Assembly (NCBI GenBank): GCA_945643635.1
Contig: CALZFC010000267.1
Span: 682,001-746,000, forward strand
Direction of reading: 5' to 3'
Length of the DNA: 64,000 nt
Source: Allodiplogaster sudhausi
Lineage: Eukaryota; Nematoda; Chromadorea; Rhabditida; Diplogasteridae
This document shows positions 45,219 to 56,735 of this stretch, piece by piece. Below the pieces are notes generated by a model. That model was not told the origin of the DNA and made no database searches. It saw only the letters and a list, made by a program, of their open reading frames with translations. Positions within the stretch are counted from its first letter, which is position 1, and every line of letters starts with the position of its first letter. A program made the translations under genes and the position numbers.

Positions 45219-46449
45219 TCCTCTCCAACCTCTTGGTGACTCCTCTCCTCCTCTAGATCAGCCTTGGTTGCACGCAGCTCTTCCGCAGTCGCTTTGTGCA
45301 GCGTTGTTGCTTCTTCCAATGAAGCCTCTAACCGACGGTTCTTATTGCACATATTCTGCTATCATTTCTAAAGCGAAAATGCTGGATGAATTTCAAGTAG
45401 TAATAAAAAGTGAAATAACTCACGTATAACTTAGCTGTAGTCGACTTCAGGGTAGCGATGAGAAACAAGCGAAGATCTTCGCCGTGCATCGCTCGAAATT
45501 CGAGAGGCAGCGTCTGCCGGCTCAGGTCGCCAGGGCGGAGCACTTGCATTTATTATGACTATTTGTTATTTCATTCTTACATAAGCATCAATTTATACCT
45601 TACTTACACTTAAATTACATTATTTCATGCAAACAAATGAAATTAATTAAAAATGTCGATTTATTTAAAAGCCATACATATGTTGTATTTAAAAACCATT
45701 TAAACCGAATATAAAAAAGTGCGACCTGAATTTTGCACTTATTTCCATTCTCCGTAAGGAGACAAAAGAATGTGGGTCGGTCGGTAGACGCGACTGCACT
45801 GTTCGCATCCGGATTGCTGGAGCACTTTAGTTGCGCGATCTGAACTTACAAAATGTTATTGCTTCTGAATTTAGATAAAATATTTAAAAAAAAGTCCGAC
45901 ATGAATCTTGCATACCAGTAAAAATGCCCAAACATACCATGGCACTATCGAGGCCTTCGAAGTCAAAGTCGCCGAGCTGAAACTTCCGCTTCAGTTCTGG
46001 GAGCTTAGCGCGGCGCACGGAACACGTGTAGTAGACATCGGCGTCGTGCAAGGCAGGCGTTAGCTCGCAGCGGAGCTCCTACAACGATTGACCGGTTTCT
46101 ATTCTTCAGTCATAGACTCCAAGTACATTCAAAAAGTATACATTTTAGATATCCTTATATTAATTAAAATACTCTCACAATCAGCAGGGTTAAAAGGTAC
46201 CGTCTATTTTTGGTACATTTCTCGACAGCCGTTCGGACCCCATGCCACTTACTCCAACTGTTTTTTTCCATACAGTCGACAATGACATTTATTCACTGCC
46301 GCTTACAACCAGAATGCAAAATGAAAACTGATCTTTTGTCTAACTAGCTATCTTTTAATAAATATGAGTTGGATAGTGTCCAGTTAAAGGCTGTCCATAC
46401 CTTGTCTACGCCGCTTCCGCATTCGAAGAGCTTCAACCGGAGCTTCATC
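44130..46449 (-). CDS. SAS-6-like centriole assembly protein, 5' and coiled-coil exons
   Basis: Exons on the minus strand are 46401-46449 (MKLRLKLFECGSGVDK), 45938-46078 (ELRCELTPALHDADVYYT.., GTATGT donor), about 45424-45546 (LPLEFRAMHGEDLRLFLIAT.., GTGAGT donor), 45230-45355 (coiled coil, MCNKNRRLEASLEEATTL..), its duplicate 44863-44988, 44591-44677 (DAEEKEIQLMRLKRHED..) and 44130-44222 (IKLEKANHREECVDPEELRR). The pattern 'LRCELT..YYTCSV..LPELKR.FQ..DFDFEGL' and then 'LPLEF....DLRLFL..LK' fits the SAS-6 N-terminal domain followed by its long coiled coil. SAS-6 builds the centriole cartwheel. The acceptor of the 45546 exon could not be placed in phase, so that boundary, or the gene's integrity, is in doubt. 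Identity rests on visual pattern matching only. Confidence 0.55.
44733..45450. repeat. 367-base tandem duplication containing a coiled-coil exon
   Basis: 44733-45082 and 45100-45450 are nearly identical. They hold the tail of one exon (KSTTAKLY), an intron, the complete 126-base coiled-coil exon with its acceptor and donor, and a CT microsatellite. The junction contains a short filler (TTATGACTATTTGTT) that also occurs at 45551. Confidence 0.95.
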
Positions 46450-47796
46450 CTAAAAATCGCATCACATTTCAAGTATATTAAAAATTACCTCAAAAACCTT
46501 ATGGCTTATTGTTAGGCGTTAATGATTCAGAAGCTCATGATTCAGAATTCTCATAGAAAAGTTGCCAACATTTCTTCTCTTCTTCCTTCGGTACCGCGAA
46601 TAAGGAAGGACGAGGTGACATTATACGGTAGACTTGAATTGGCAGATGACGCCATATCATCTGGCATTGCCTCTCCCCTCTGAAGAGCAGTGTTAAAATA
46701 CCACCTTTCCTTATATGTAAATGTCGGTATAATATCCTTGACTCTGGATATTTAGAAAAATTCAACCAACTCGGTATCAAAAATCACAACAGAAAACTTC
46801 TCATCTTCGCCAGATTCAATAATGATCACCAAAAACTCCTTTTGCTTCCCATCCTAATCACTATCTTCAAAGATATATGCGGAAACTGACCGAAACTTCT
46901 AATAACGAAGATAATGGGAATGGAATCAATTGTTTACTCACCCATAACACGGTTAGAGAACGGGTCACACTCAAAAATCGCTAAAGGAAAACTGCTCACA
47001 GTCACTTCGGCAATAAATGCCTCGTTTGTTTATGTCCCATCACTTTCAAATATATGTACTTTGGCCACTATCAAGAGCTGAAGGCTTACAATTAGCCCGG
47101 AGTGGACGAGGGGGAGGGGAACTCAACAGTAAATATAATCACTCAGTCTTTTTCTACTAGAATGGATGTCAAGATAGGGAAAAGGAAATATTAACATTAT
47201 ATTACGTCCATGAAAGGCCGAAGTTCGGCAAACCGGTGGAATCAATGATTGCTACCATGGATGGAAGTGAGAATCTTAAATTTTAGCAGATGAAACAGGG
47301 CTACCGTATGCCACAAAATCGTTGTCTTATCAACTTCTCGGATGCGAATTGGAGGAACTGGAGGAGACCACTCTTGCAAATCGAGCCGATCGGGTTAATG
47401 CCAGCAGATGAGCGGCCGTACTTTCCGCGTAGCCGACAAGACTAAAAAACTATTTTATTTTTATTCTTCATTTTGTAAACTTGAACTCTTAATAAACGAG
47501 AGCACCATGCGTATGAGAGCCTGCACGGTCTGCGTGGCCAGCGACGACGTGCGTGTCTTCACTCTGATAGACGAGAAAGAAGAAATGATAGCAATGCAAT
47601 TAAAGTGATACTAGCGATGTCGAAATGATAAAATAAATAAGCAATTCTAAATTAATTTATACAATAAATAAAAAAACAAATAGTAAACGTAGTTCAAATA
47701 AGGTTTTTTTTAAACCACATGCAATATGAAGATGCTGACAATGAGAACAATAGTAATATAAGTAAAATCAAAAATAAAATTTCCACAAAAATCAAT
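46450..47796. other. Mostly non-coding; one doubtful short frame
   Basis: No convincing gene. An open stretch at 47507-47608 (MRMRACTVCVASDDVRVFTL..) with a C-X2-C and a preceding open stretch at about 47290-47405 (ELEELEETTLANRADRVN) might be exon remnants on the plus strand. There are no supporting splice sites. Confidence 0.3.
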
Positions 47797-48147
47797 AATG
47801 CGGTGGAGTTGTTGCCTTAAATTCCAAGTGCACTGCTCTTACAGCTAGGCATGTGATTAGCAAGATGTACGCCTTCTTGATGTACTTCCCCTGTCATCGA
47901 TTATTTCGTAACAGTCGAGACCGATATTATCGAATACGTAGCTCGCTCGTACCCACTCTCTCTCTTTCTCAGCAATTTCTTCACTGCGTGCTTTCCTTCC
48001 TTTAATTTTCCAGTATTTTTTCCTCACTTCAGTCAGCGTGCACGAGCATCCCATGCGCTTCATTCGCTTATGAGCATTTAGCACAATGAGTCTAATCAAT
48101 TGTGACTTCGAATTCAGTAACATACGAATGAGAATGCCTGTCTGCAT
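47797..48147 (-). pseudogene. BEL/Pao retrotransposon integrase fragment, frameshifted
   Basis: On the minus strand, SQLIRLIVLNAHKRMKRMG..LTEVRKKYWKIKGRKA matches the H..H..C..C-type N-terminal zone of Pao integrases (LI...H.....G...TL.E.R..YWI..GR). VRASYVFDNIGLDCYEI follows, corresponding to the 'F..IGLDY.GP' start of the catalytic core. After a frame change near 47884, YIKKAYILLITCLAVRAVHLE continues the core ('K.YI.LFTCL..RAVHLE'). The rest of the element is not visible. Confidence 0.8.
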
Positions 48148-49050
48148 TCAACAAGCTCCTCTGACGCTGCCACAATTAGTTATACGAACGTTAATCTATG
48201 CAACATCTGATGTTTCATTGCCAAAGCTGTGATAGCTTTCTCTCTTTCTTTTGCACTATATACCCCATGGGGCGACATCTCCAGCAAGTTCAACTGCACG
48301 GCGTTTATTCCAAGGCTTTTAGGTTAACTCTCTACTCGCTTTAATCTCTCAGCCATTCAAATATACCGAATATCAGTTCTTCGAGAGAGTTGTAGTTGAA
48401 CTACTGCTTGCCTTCAGTAAAGGCATCCTTCTTTCTGGGCTATCACGAGAAGGCAAACGGTTCTGATCCTTTCTTCAACTTCATTCTTTTCTTCCTCTTT
48501 AGGAGAGAGTTGCATTCCAGTGTTGCCTTAGCAAGAAAATAACTGGCGATCAGTCTACTCTTCTGCGCTTCGAATTCACCAACACCGCCCAGTTGTGCAC
48601 ATATTGCGTACCCTGTGTCTGGTGAAGCTCAGCGCCGAAGTCTACTCTCCGCGCCGCTGAGAAGTAACCAGCACCGCCCAGTTGTGGCCTGTGTCTTGCG
48701 GAGCTAAGCGTTTTGATCTCGTTATTGAGGCATCCCCTCGTTGCGAGTGCCGTTTTCTGGTCACCTTGTATTGTCCTCGCTCAGCCAGTTTGGTCCAAGC
48801 GTGAAGGCCTCTCTGGACACGGTTGAAGTTAATTAATCAAGCCACTGCATTAGACGCCTCGATCCTTGCCGAGCTAGCGGAGGAAGAAAGTCCATTTTTG
48901 GAGTTACCTCTGGGAAGGCCACGTTATAAGTCCCCCCCCCCCCCCGCTAACTGAGAGTTCTTCTCAGCTAGCAACAACGGGGTCGCGTCAAGTCCTCCTA
49001 ACAATAAGTGAAGCCCAAGCCGAGCTAGGTCGTCAAACCAACCATAACAT
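48148..49050. other. Possible LTR or leader of the following gypsy element
   Basis: Contains TATA-like CTATATACC at about 48257, GC-moderate sequence unlike the AT-rich surroundings, partly repeated CACCGCCCAGTTGTG motifs (48584 and 48675) and a C(13) run at 48933. No matching copy occurs on the other side of the element, so an LTR is only suspected. Confidence 0.35.
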
Positions 49051-50710
49051 CTGATTCGTCTACTTTGTCTACATCAACCACACTGGTTGACCGCCAGGAA
49101 CTGGCCCGAGTGATCGTGACGGCCGCGAGGTCCCACTCGGTGAACCTGTTCGTTGCCGGACACAGCTTACGCGTGTGGCAGCGCCTGTTCGAAGGCAGCA
49201 TGACCTCCTACACAGCCATGGAAAATGTGGTTCATGGTGGCTTTCTCGAGGACCACAACAGACAACATACATTTAGTGGCTGTACCAGCCGAAGGCAACA
49301 ACTAAGAATTCGCTCTCGAGCTCCAGAAAAGGCGGCCCGCACGTGTGACTTCGCCAACGTCAAAGATCCCAACGACATGATGCTCATTTGGCATTCGTTG
49401 GAGGAATCCGATCTGACGAAAACTGTAAACGATCTTCTCGACGCTATTTCGCTAAGATAATCGAAATAGCTACTGCAATTGATACGGTCGGATCGGATCT
49501 GGAACAAGTGAAGACATCATTACTCCCACACACTTGCCGGAAGCACTGTGGATCGCGCCCACGTGCAAAGCTGGAGGCCACCGCACGGTGGCTCTGGGGA
49601 AATGCAGCAGAAGCTGAGCCGGTTCGCAGGGAAGTGCCACTCTGCGCTATCCGCAGCGAAGGGCATACTGGGTTGACCAGGATATAAGCAACGACCAAGA
49701 AGAATACCCGGTGGGAAGAATCTAATTCGTCTGTACACAGGTCGGATGCTGAACGTCGTACGCCATGGATTCACGGTCCAGAGGGAACTGGACATGGGTG
49801 CTGCATCGATAAGCACAAATGGCGTACCCTGGGCTCACCTGCAGTATAGACGACGACCTACAACGGTCGCGCCTATAATGGCTCAGAGATTTGCCTGAAG
49901 GGCCGAAGCTCTCTCACATTGAAATGGTCTGGCCGATCTCCGCAAGTTTTGATACACATGATTCCCAGAAGAGGACCCGCACTCTGCGGCAGAGACATGA
50001 CTCGGGCTCTCGGTATGAGCATGGGACTGTTCTTCGCAGTGATGCATGTCGAAGAAACGTTGAAACCGCTGCCCGACAAAATCGAGAAGAATCAATAGCT
50101 CATCGAGCCTGGTCAGGGACACGGCGCCGTGAAGAAGTCAATCCTGAAGTTCCACGAGAAAGCCGAGAGCAGCGCCTGTTCCGCGACCTCAGTGCCCTAA
50201 GCAATGAAGCCGAATGTGGATAAAGCGATTGATCGAATATTGAGAGAAGGCATTCTGAAGCCTGTAGAGCTGTTTGTAGTTCCTGCCGCCTGGAATGCCA
50301 GTTCCTGATGGGCCAAATCTGCTTCCTCGAACATGTGGTTGGCTAGGGCTTTATCTCATCGTCCCCCAACGAGATAAAGGCGATGCAAGAGATGCCAGCA
50401 CACAAGTGCCTGAAGTATGTCTAGTCTTTTCTGGTCATGCAAAGTCAAAATGTCCAGAAGCTGTGCGAATGGGTAGTACAAATGCCGCTGCAACAGTGTG
50501 CCATCTGCCAGAGGTGTTCGCAACTCACTGTTTGCTTTAGCAGATTGTCTCTGACAATGGACCGCAGCTAGCGTCGCTAGTATTCTTTGAGTTCTGTGCA
50601 CAGAACAACATCCAGCACATCGTTATACTCCCGAACCACCGGAACTCAAATGGTGAAGCGGAGAGATTTGTCCAGACGTTCAAGACGCAGTACTGTTGTG
50701 TAGATAGTGA
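49051..50710 (+). mobile_element. Ty3/gypsy retrotransposon, decayed and internally deleted
   Basis: On the plus strand there is an open stretch 49065-49460 in the gag position, with no domain I recognise, and a decayed zinc-knuckle-like segment near 49618-49680. A retropepsin remnant has ELDMGAAS at 49785-49808, where the family has DTGA. The start of reverse transcriptase (AMKPNVDKAIDRILREGILK, 50201-50266) follows. After a large deletion comes part of the integrase core (QIVSDNGPQLAS...NGEAERFVQTFK, 50541-50690). Frames change between the blocks. It is a different gypsy family from the one at 41-44 kb. Confidence 0.8.
50541..50697 (+). pseudogene. Gypsy integrase core fragment
   Basis: IVSDNGPQ holds the second catalytic aspartate, and SNGEAERFVQTFK holds the catalytic glutamate of the D,D-35-E integrase core. 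The first aspartate and the zinc-binding domain are not recognisable upstream. Confidence 0.85.
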
Positions 50711-53615
50711 ATATCTATGTACATATGTTTGTGCTACGTGCATATTAGTTGACTCTATGAATTAGACTATAACACATTTCAGATTGTAAAGAAACTTGGC
50801 CGTTTCCTATTGGCTGTCATTCGCGATCGTGGAAGAGCCCAACAATTGGCATTCAGGACTACAGGATCTTCCGCGGCGGTTTAAATCATGACCATCAATT
50901 GATCTTTTTTTAGTTAACAGAGCTAAGAAAGCAGCTTTGTTGAGTAGACTGCTTAAGTAACCTTTAAAAAGTTGTTTAGTAGTGTCGAAGACATGAATAG
51001 TTCAAACGAATAAAAGAATTGAAGACCTCGCCAACTGTGATAAGTTCGTGGGCCGGCTCAGGGTATCAAGGGCACGTTCTATCCAGCCAATTAGGGCGGG
51101 CTCTCCAGACGGGATGCAGTCTCAGGCATATTCCTATTCTTCAAGGCGAAACAGTTATCAAAAAAGACAACGTAAGATAGCACCTCAAAGAGACCTTCAG
51201 TTTTTCTGGCCAAAAATGAGCATTAAAAAACTAACGGACAACAAACCTCTAAAACACACGTACCATTAAAAAGCGATGATTGCGATATACACGATTCGCC
51301 TCGCGCAAAAGGTGAACAAAACAAGATCAAAATCAAAATGCGAGAGCGCTAACTTAATGCATCTAGAACTATTATTAGTGTGAGCACGGGGAGCATTATC
51401 ATAAACGTCGGTGAACCAGTATGGCTGGTGACACTGTATTTATTTCTCACAATAGACGAGCAGCCGCGTGGTGTACATCTTTTCATAAGAGAGATGGCAT
51501 CGTTGGCTTCAGCACACTCGAGCGAGATAGATTCTTTAAAAAATGGTAGAGCAGTGGAGGGATGGGGGCTTGAGGCTAAAAAGTATGGTGGGGGAGGGAG
51601 GAGTGAAAACAGAATTTGCATATCAAAAATCTATGTGCCATCGTGAAGTCGCTGCAATAGTGGAGCTGCACGCCTTGCTATCTTGCTCAGTTAGTAGCAG
51701 CGCTTGCGATTCTGAACTGTCAAGCCTGCTCTTCGGTGGAGTGTGAGCCGGCCGTGGGGAATGTATATGTGTAGTTCTGTCGCCCCGGATCTCCCCTTTT
51801 ACGTTAATACTCTTGGACTTCTTAGTGACATATTTATCGCTTACTTTCCTTACATCCTTATCAACATGAGGTTGGGCCTAGATAGAGTGATAGAGAGGGG
51901 GGAAGATCCATGGCGGGGGGAAGCTGCCAGCCGCCCTGTGGAGGTGTTTTCTCTCCCACTGCAGGCAGCTTCCCGAGTGGCCCCCTCTCCCCGGAGGGGG
52001 CGGGGCCACTGCGCTCTCCCCGCCGTAACAGAACTCGGTCGGAACCACTTGCACCTCAAATAGCTATCGATCAAAAACAAATTTGATTACCGCTCAAATA
52101 ATAGTCGCTCAATTATTTTTCGAATGAGATAATATTGTGGAAAATCAGGGAAAAAGAGTACGACACCCCATCAAGGAATGAATATTTGACTTTTATTATC
52201 TGCTCTCTCTCTCTCTTACTGATCTTATGATAACTATTCGCTTCCTATAACAAGCTCTTTCCCCCGGTTTCTCATTTTCTGTATAAAACCAGTTCACTAA
52301 AATGCAACCTTGTAGTTCTTTTTTGTAGTAGCGAACCGGCGACATTCCTTGTTCGGCCTGTTATCTCCTTCATTGTGATTTGATGTTCATTCGTATGATT
52401 CGCTCATATTTTATTCATCTTATTTTCACGCTCTGTAGAACCTTGTTGCAGCCAATTAGATGAAAATATAATAAAAAGTTATTATAAATTATTAGGGTTC
52501 AGTCAAACTTACAAGGATGTTATGGAACTAGTCGCATTTAATTCGAATTGAATGAATCATGAGAAATTAAAAAGAAAATAACGAGTAAATATCAGCCTTT
52601 ATAGAACCAAAGGCAATAATGATTTTAAAAAAATTTCCCTTCTACTTCAGAATCGAAATAGGAATCGCAAATACGCACAAACGACAATAGTCTGGAAATT
52701 AAGCGGACATCGTGTGAAGAAAAACAGAGTCTAATAACTATACGTCAGTTTATATCGAAATAAAGCACTAGTGTTCAATAAAGGCGGCAAGGAATAAAGG
52801 CAAAAAATTCATGCTATGACAATAAATACCTCTTCTCCTCTCTGCTACCGTACTCTTCATCTCCTACCGCTATTTCGGCTTCTGCGCTCGCCACGCGCAC
52901 TCCAGAAATCTGCACTGCTTACAACAATTTCTTCTTCGATTTCCTGAAATAATTTTCTTGTGACATACAATTGTGAGTTTAAAGGATCAATGCAACGAAT
53001 AATTCTACAGTTGTACATTGGGACCCTCACGCGCATCCTCAAATATTTGACCCTTCTTCTAGGTAAAGAGCGTGTGAAATAGAAGGGTGGCTAACAGCTA
53101 CAGAAAAAAAACAATTTGGCCGAGATTTATTTTGCTGTTTCTAACTTTGTAACAAGTGACAAAAATGGTTCAAACGTTTTTGAAGTACGTTTTAGACTGA
53201 TGGGAATAGATCCACTCACGTTCATAAAGCCATATGTTAATCATTCAGTGAATTACTCGTTTAACTCCTACATAATATAGCCTGTTCGGAAACGTGTTGA
53301 AAATGTTTTGCTTGAAAAACGGCATTTTCACCCAATACTTATGATTTTTGATCGAAAAATACTTTTTTTTTGTTTTTTTTTTACACCACGCTGGAGTTGT
53401 GCATCGGACCATGTTCAGCCATGGTTGTATAATTTAATAACCATTTCGCTTAGAAAAGAATTTAAACAAATAAGAATTGAATAAAAGTTAGCGAAAATAT
53501 ATAAACTTACTTCAATGTAAGGTCCACGCTGAGTATGAGGGCGATTCCAATTACTCGGATTGAAGATGTCCGATCTGTCAGCTAAAGAAAGATGGGATCT
53601 TTTTTATTTCCTTAA
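50711..53615. other. Long stretch without a supported gene
   Basis: AT-rich apart from a GC-rich hairpin pair at 51912-52012. A TCTCTCTC run lies at 52203. Open frames here (for example 51743-52063 and 52857-53042) lack domains or splice sites that I trust. Confidence 0.5.
51912..52012. repeat. Two GC-rich hairpins in tandem
   Basis: GGGAAGCTGCC (51917-51927) pairs with GGCAGCTTCCC (51964-51974). AGTGGCCCC (51976-51984) pairs with GGGGCCACT (52002-52010), with CCTC..GAGG pairing possible inside. The block stands out in composition from its surroundings. Confidence 0.75.
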
Positions 53616-54120
53616 AGAAGGGCGATCACCGAAAAACTGCAATTGCATGTTCAAACGTGCAAAGGTTTCAAACGGAAGTCCGTTTAATTACTCAAAATAT
53701 TACGGTAGACAAGGAGGCTAAAGTAGCGCTGGTTTCGAAAAATCCGTTTCTTTTTCGAAGCGATATGTTATTGCTCGTTTACTAATTTGATACTGTTTTG
53801 CCTAAAATTCTTTAGTTTAATCAAGAAAATTCACATAAGAAAGGCGGTAAAGCATAAACCAAAAAATGTCTTGAAATATTTGTAAATTTAATCTTCCCGG
53901 GATGGGTACGTGGCCGTTAATCTATAATTGAGTGCCATCTTTGCACTGACGCCAATCACAAATTCATTCGAAATTTGTACTTTCAAGTATCTTATACTTG
54001 AATATGGAACCTTTTTTGTGCTTTTTCATTTGCTTTTTATTTTTCCTCATGCCCGAGACTATTCGAAAATAGCTAAGATGTTTCATAAATCGGCAATGAC
54101 TTTTCGGTGATCGCCCTCCT
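53616..54120. mobile_element. piggyBac-type MITE with TTAA target duplication
   Basis: The 505-base segment is flanked by TTAA on both sides (53612-53615 and 54121-54124). Its termini, AGAAGGGCGATCACCGAAAA and the complement of AGGAGGGCGATCACCGAAAA, differ at one position. There is no coding sequence. TTAA duplication is the hallmark of piggyBac-like transposons. Confidence 0.85.
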
Positions 54121-54477
54121 TTAAGATGGCTTTAAAAAAAACTTTGAAGAAAAAAACATTAAGATATGTACATATCGTTAATTCATAATTTACATTTAAA
54201 AATAAAATAATTATTATTAAATAAGAGGGAAATAGTACCCAACAAAAATATATTCAAATTTTCTAAAGATCTGCTGTGTTTAGTCATAGTCCAAGGAAAA
54301 TTTTTTAATGTAACAATAACAACAATAACAATAGTTATTACTATTATAGCAATAAACGAACTCGAATAGTTTCCATGGAGAAAGGACAACTGTGGCTCAT
54401 CGTTTGCTGCAAATTCACACTTTGACACCAAAAATTCTCCGAGTTGGTTGTCATTTTTTAACATTTAATTATGTTAA

Positions 54478-54604
54478 AATTCTCAACCTCTCACTTTCTT
54501 TCTTTGTCTCTCTCTTTCTTTTTATCTCTCTCTCCAACTCTCTCTCTCTCTCTTCCTTTCTCTCTCTCTCGCTCACTCTCCTCTCTCTCTCCCTCTCTCT
54601 TCTC
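54478..54604. repeat. CT microsatellite
   Basis: A (CT)n-rich tract directly beyond the stop codon of the minus-strand NUP58-like gene. Confidence 0.9.
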
Positions 54605-54931
54605 TAACCATTATTGCGTGCTGCCTCTCTTGCCACTGGCTCCTCCTCCTCCTCCTCATCGTAGTGGCGCACTCTCTCGACTTTCAATCGTTCTTTGATA
54701 ATTCGCCGAGTGGGCGTCTTCCGCGTCGGTGGGTTGCTACTGAAATCGATTTTAAAAGCGTAAAAAGTTTTTTTAAGCGAAACAAACCTCCGCGCCAACT
54801 TCTCTTTTTGCAAACTTTTTTGCTTGATTGTAAAAGAACTTTCACCACCACCAACAACCGGAAGAAATAGATCCGATGAGCATATTTTGCTTTTTTTTTA
54901 GAACTACAGTTCTAAAAAATAATTTTACCAA

Positions 54932-54933
<2 letters not shown>

Positions 54934-54958
<25 letters not shown>
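54934..54958. repeat. TA microsatellite
   Basis: A (TA)n run of about 25 bases in an intron of the minus NUP58-like copy. Confidence 0.9.
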
Positions 54959-54964
<6 letters not shown>

Positions 54965-56735
54965 TTTAACTTAAAATAGTAATATATAATTTAAATAAAT
55001 GAAAAATGAAAAAAAATTATAATCGTACCCCGATCGATATCCACCGCGAGCTGGCGAAGCCAACCTCGAGTGTTCACCTACACGGTCGTCTAATCTCTCA
55101 TACGCAGCCTGAAGAGTTTTAAAAAGTACTAAATAAAAGAGCTAAAAAGTACTAAACAAGTTACCTTAGTATCACGTTGAACATGAACTTTTACGATAGA
55201 ACATCAACTACACCAAACGATCCTTAACGCCATTTTAATTCAATAACTTGATCTTCATCTCTGGTTTTGGAAAGTGATGCAAATATGAGTCCCACGTTAA
55301 GTGAGTACAATTAAAAAAAAGGCTCCGGTAAAAATTGATGTTATATGTTCAGTCACAAAAGTTGGCCAGTTTCGGTTGTGCTGGCTAGTGTACTAGGCGA
55401 TTAAAATGAACCGTCAGATATCGTATGTGCTGGAAATATTCGCCGAAAGACCCAGGCACTACTGCTTGCTGAAAGCTCGAGCATCAGTTTTTACGGCGGC
55501 TTTCTGGGGTAACATTTCCCACTGTGGCTCGCTGGGCATTTTGAAATACGTGTTGGCCATATCTTATAAATCGAAATGTTGTAAAACGATACATTGGCAC
55601 AGTATATTTGATATTTAGAAGTAAAATAGTACCAGCTAAAATATTTGGGACTGAAGCTTACTAGGCTAAAAGTCGAGCCATGCTGGAATTCGAATTTTGA
55701 CGCGGAAAGCCTGAGTTGAAATGTATCTTTCACTTTTTGATTTTTGAAAATTAGCCTCACTTTTCAAAATCAGAGTCTACCATTTTAATGATGAAAGTTG
55801 TAAATTCCGTAATGAAGGAAAGCGTTGAAAAAGCGTAATAAGCATTTATTTATTACACTCGAAAGACTAAAGGAAGGCTTAATAATATTTTGCCCAGTAC
55901 TTTCTTCAAGGTCGAAGATATTATAAGAAAAGAAAAAGAAAAACTATTAAAAACAAATATATTTAAAAAAAACCTTAGATGCGCTCCCTCGGTTCCTCGG
56001 TCACGAGCGAGATGGCGGTGGCTTCTCGCAGATCGACAGAGACTGTACATCGGACTCGACCGGTCTCGGCTGCGGTGGAGGCGGAGATCGACGACGAAGC
56101 TCACACTTTACAGATGGCAGCTGATCGTCTAGCAAAAGGAGTCAACTTGCAAGGGTAAATAAACTGAACATAGTTAGTATTAAACATTTTTTTATTGTTA
56201 ATGTTATCATTATAATTTAATTGAAAATCTGTGGAATTGAGAAAGAAGGTTGTATAGTAAGCATGAAGGCAAGAAAGAGAGAGAGGAAGAGAGATCAATG
56301 CGGATATTAAAAGAAATAGAACTAGCGTGAATTTAAAAAAAAAACTCCAACCGTGCTTGCCTACAACTTCCGCCATCCGCCGCACCTGACCGGCCACCTT
56401 TGCTGTCTCAGCCGCGACGCATCGGCAACGCGTCTCGAGGCGCGTCTCAATTTTTGAGATGCGTCCTTGTAAGCTGAGTAGCAGCTTCTGCATGGGTCGG
56501 GGGGCTATATATTCACTTTCATTGCGACTCTGCATTTCAGCAAGCGAGAATATAAAGCAAGGGTATAAAGCATGGAGAGTCCAAAGGGGAGGGGCAGAAA
56601 ATAGAAGGCGAGAAAGAGGGAGAAGGAGGGACAGAGTGAGAGAGAGAGGGAGAAGAATAAAAGCGAGCTAACCATCAAAACTTCATGCGAGGTCAGATCA
56701 TTCTCTGTTTCTTGTGCTGTCTTCTTGTTATCCTC

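Noticed and set aside
47507..47608. Zinc-finger-associated (ZAD-like) start from ACTVC
   Set aside because: Only one CxxC is present and the frame ends after about 33 codons.
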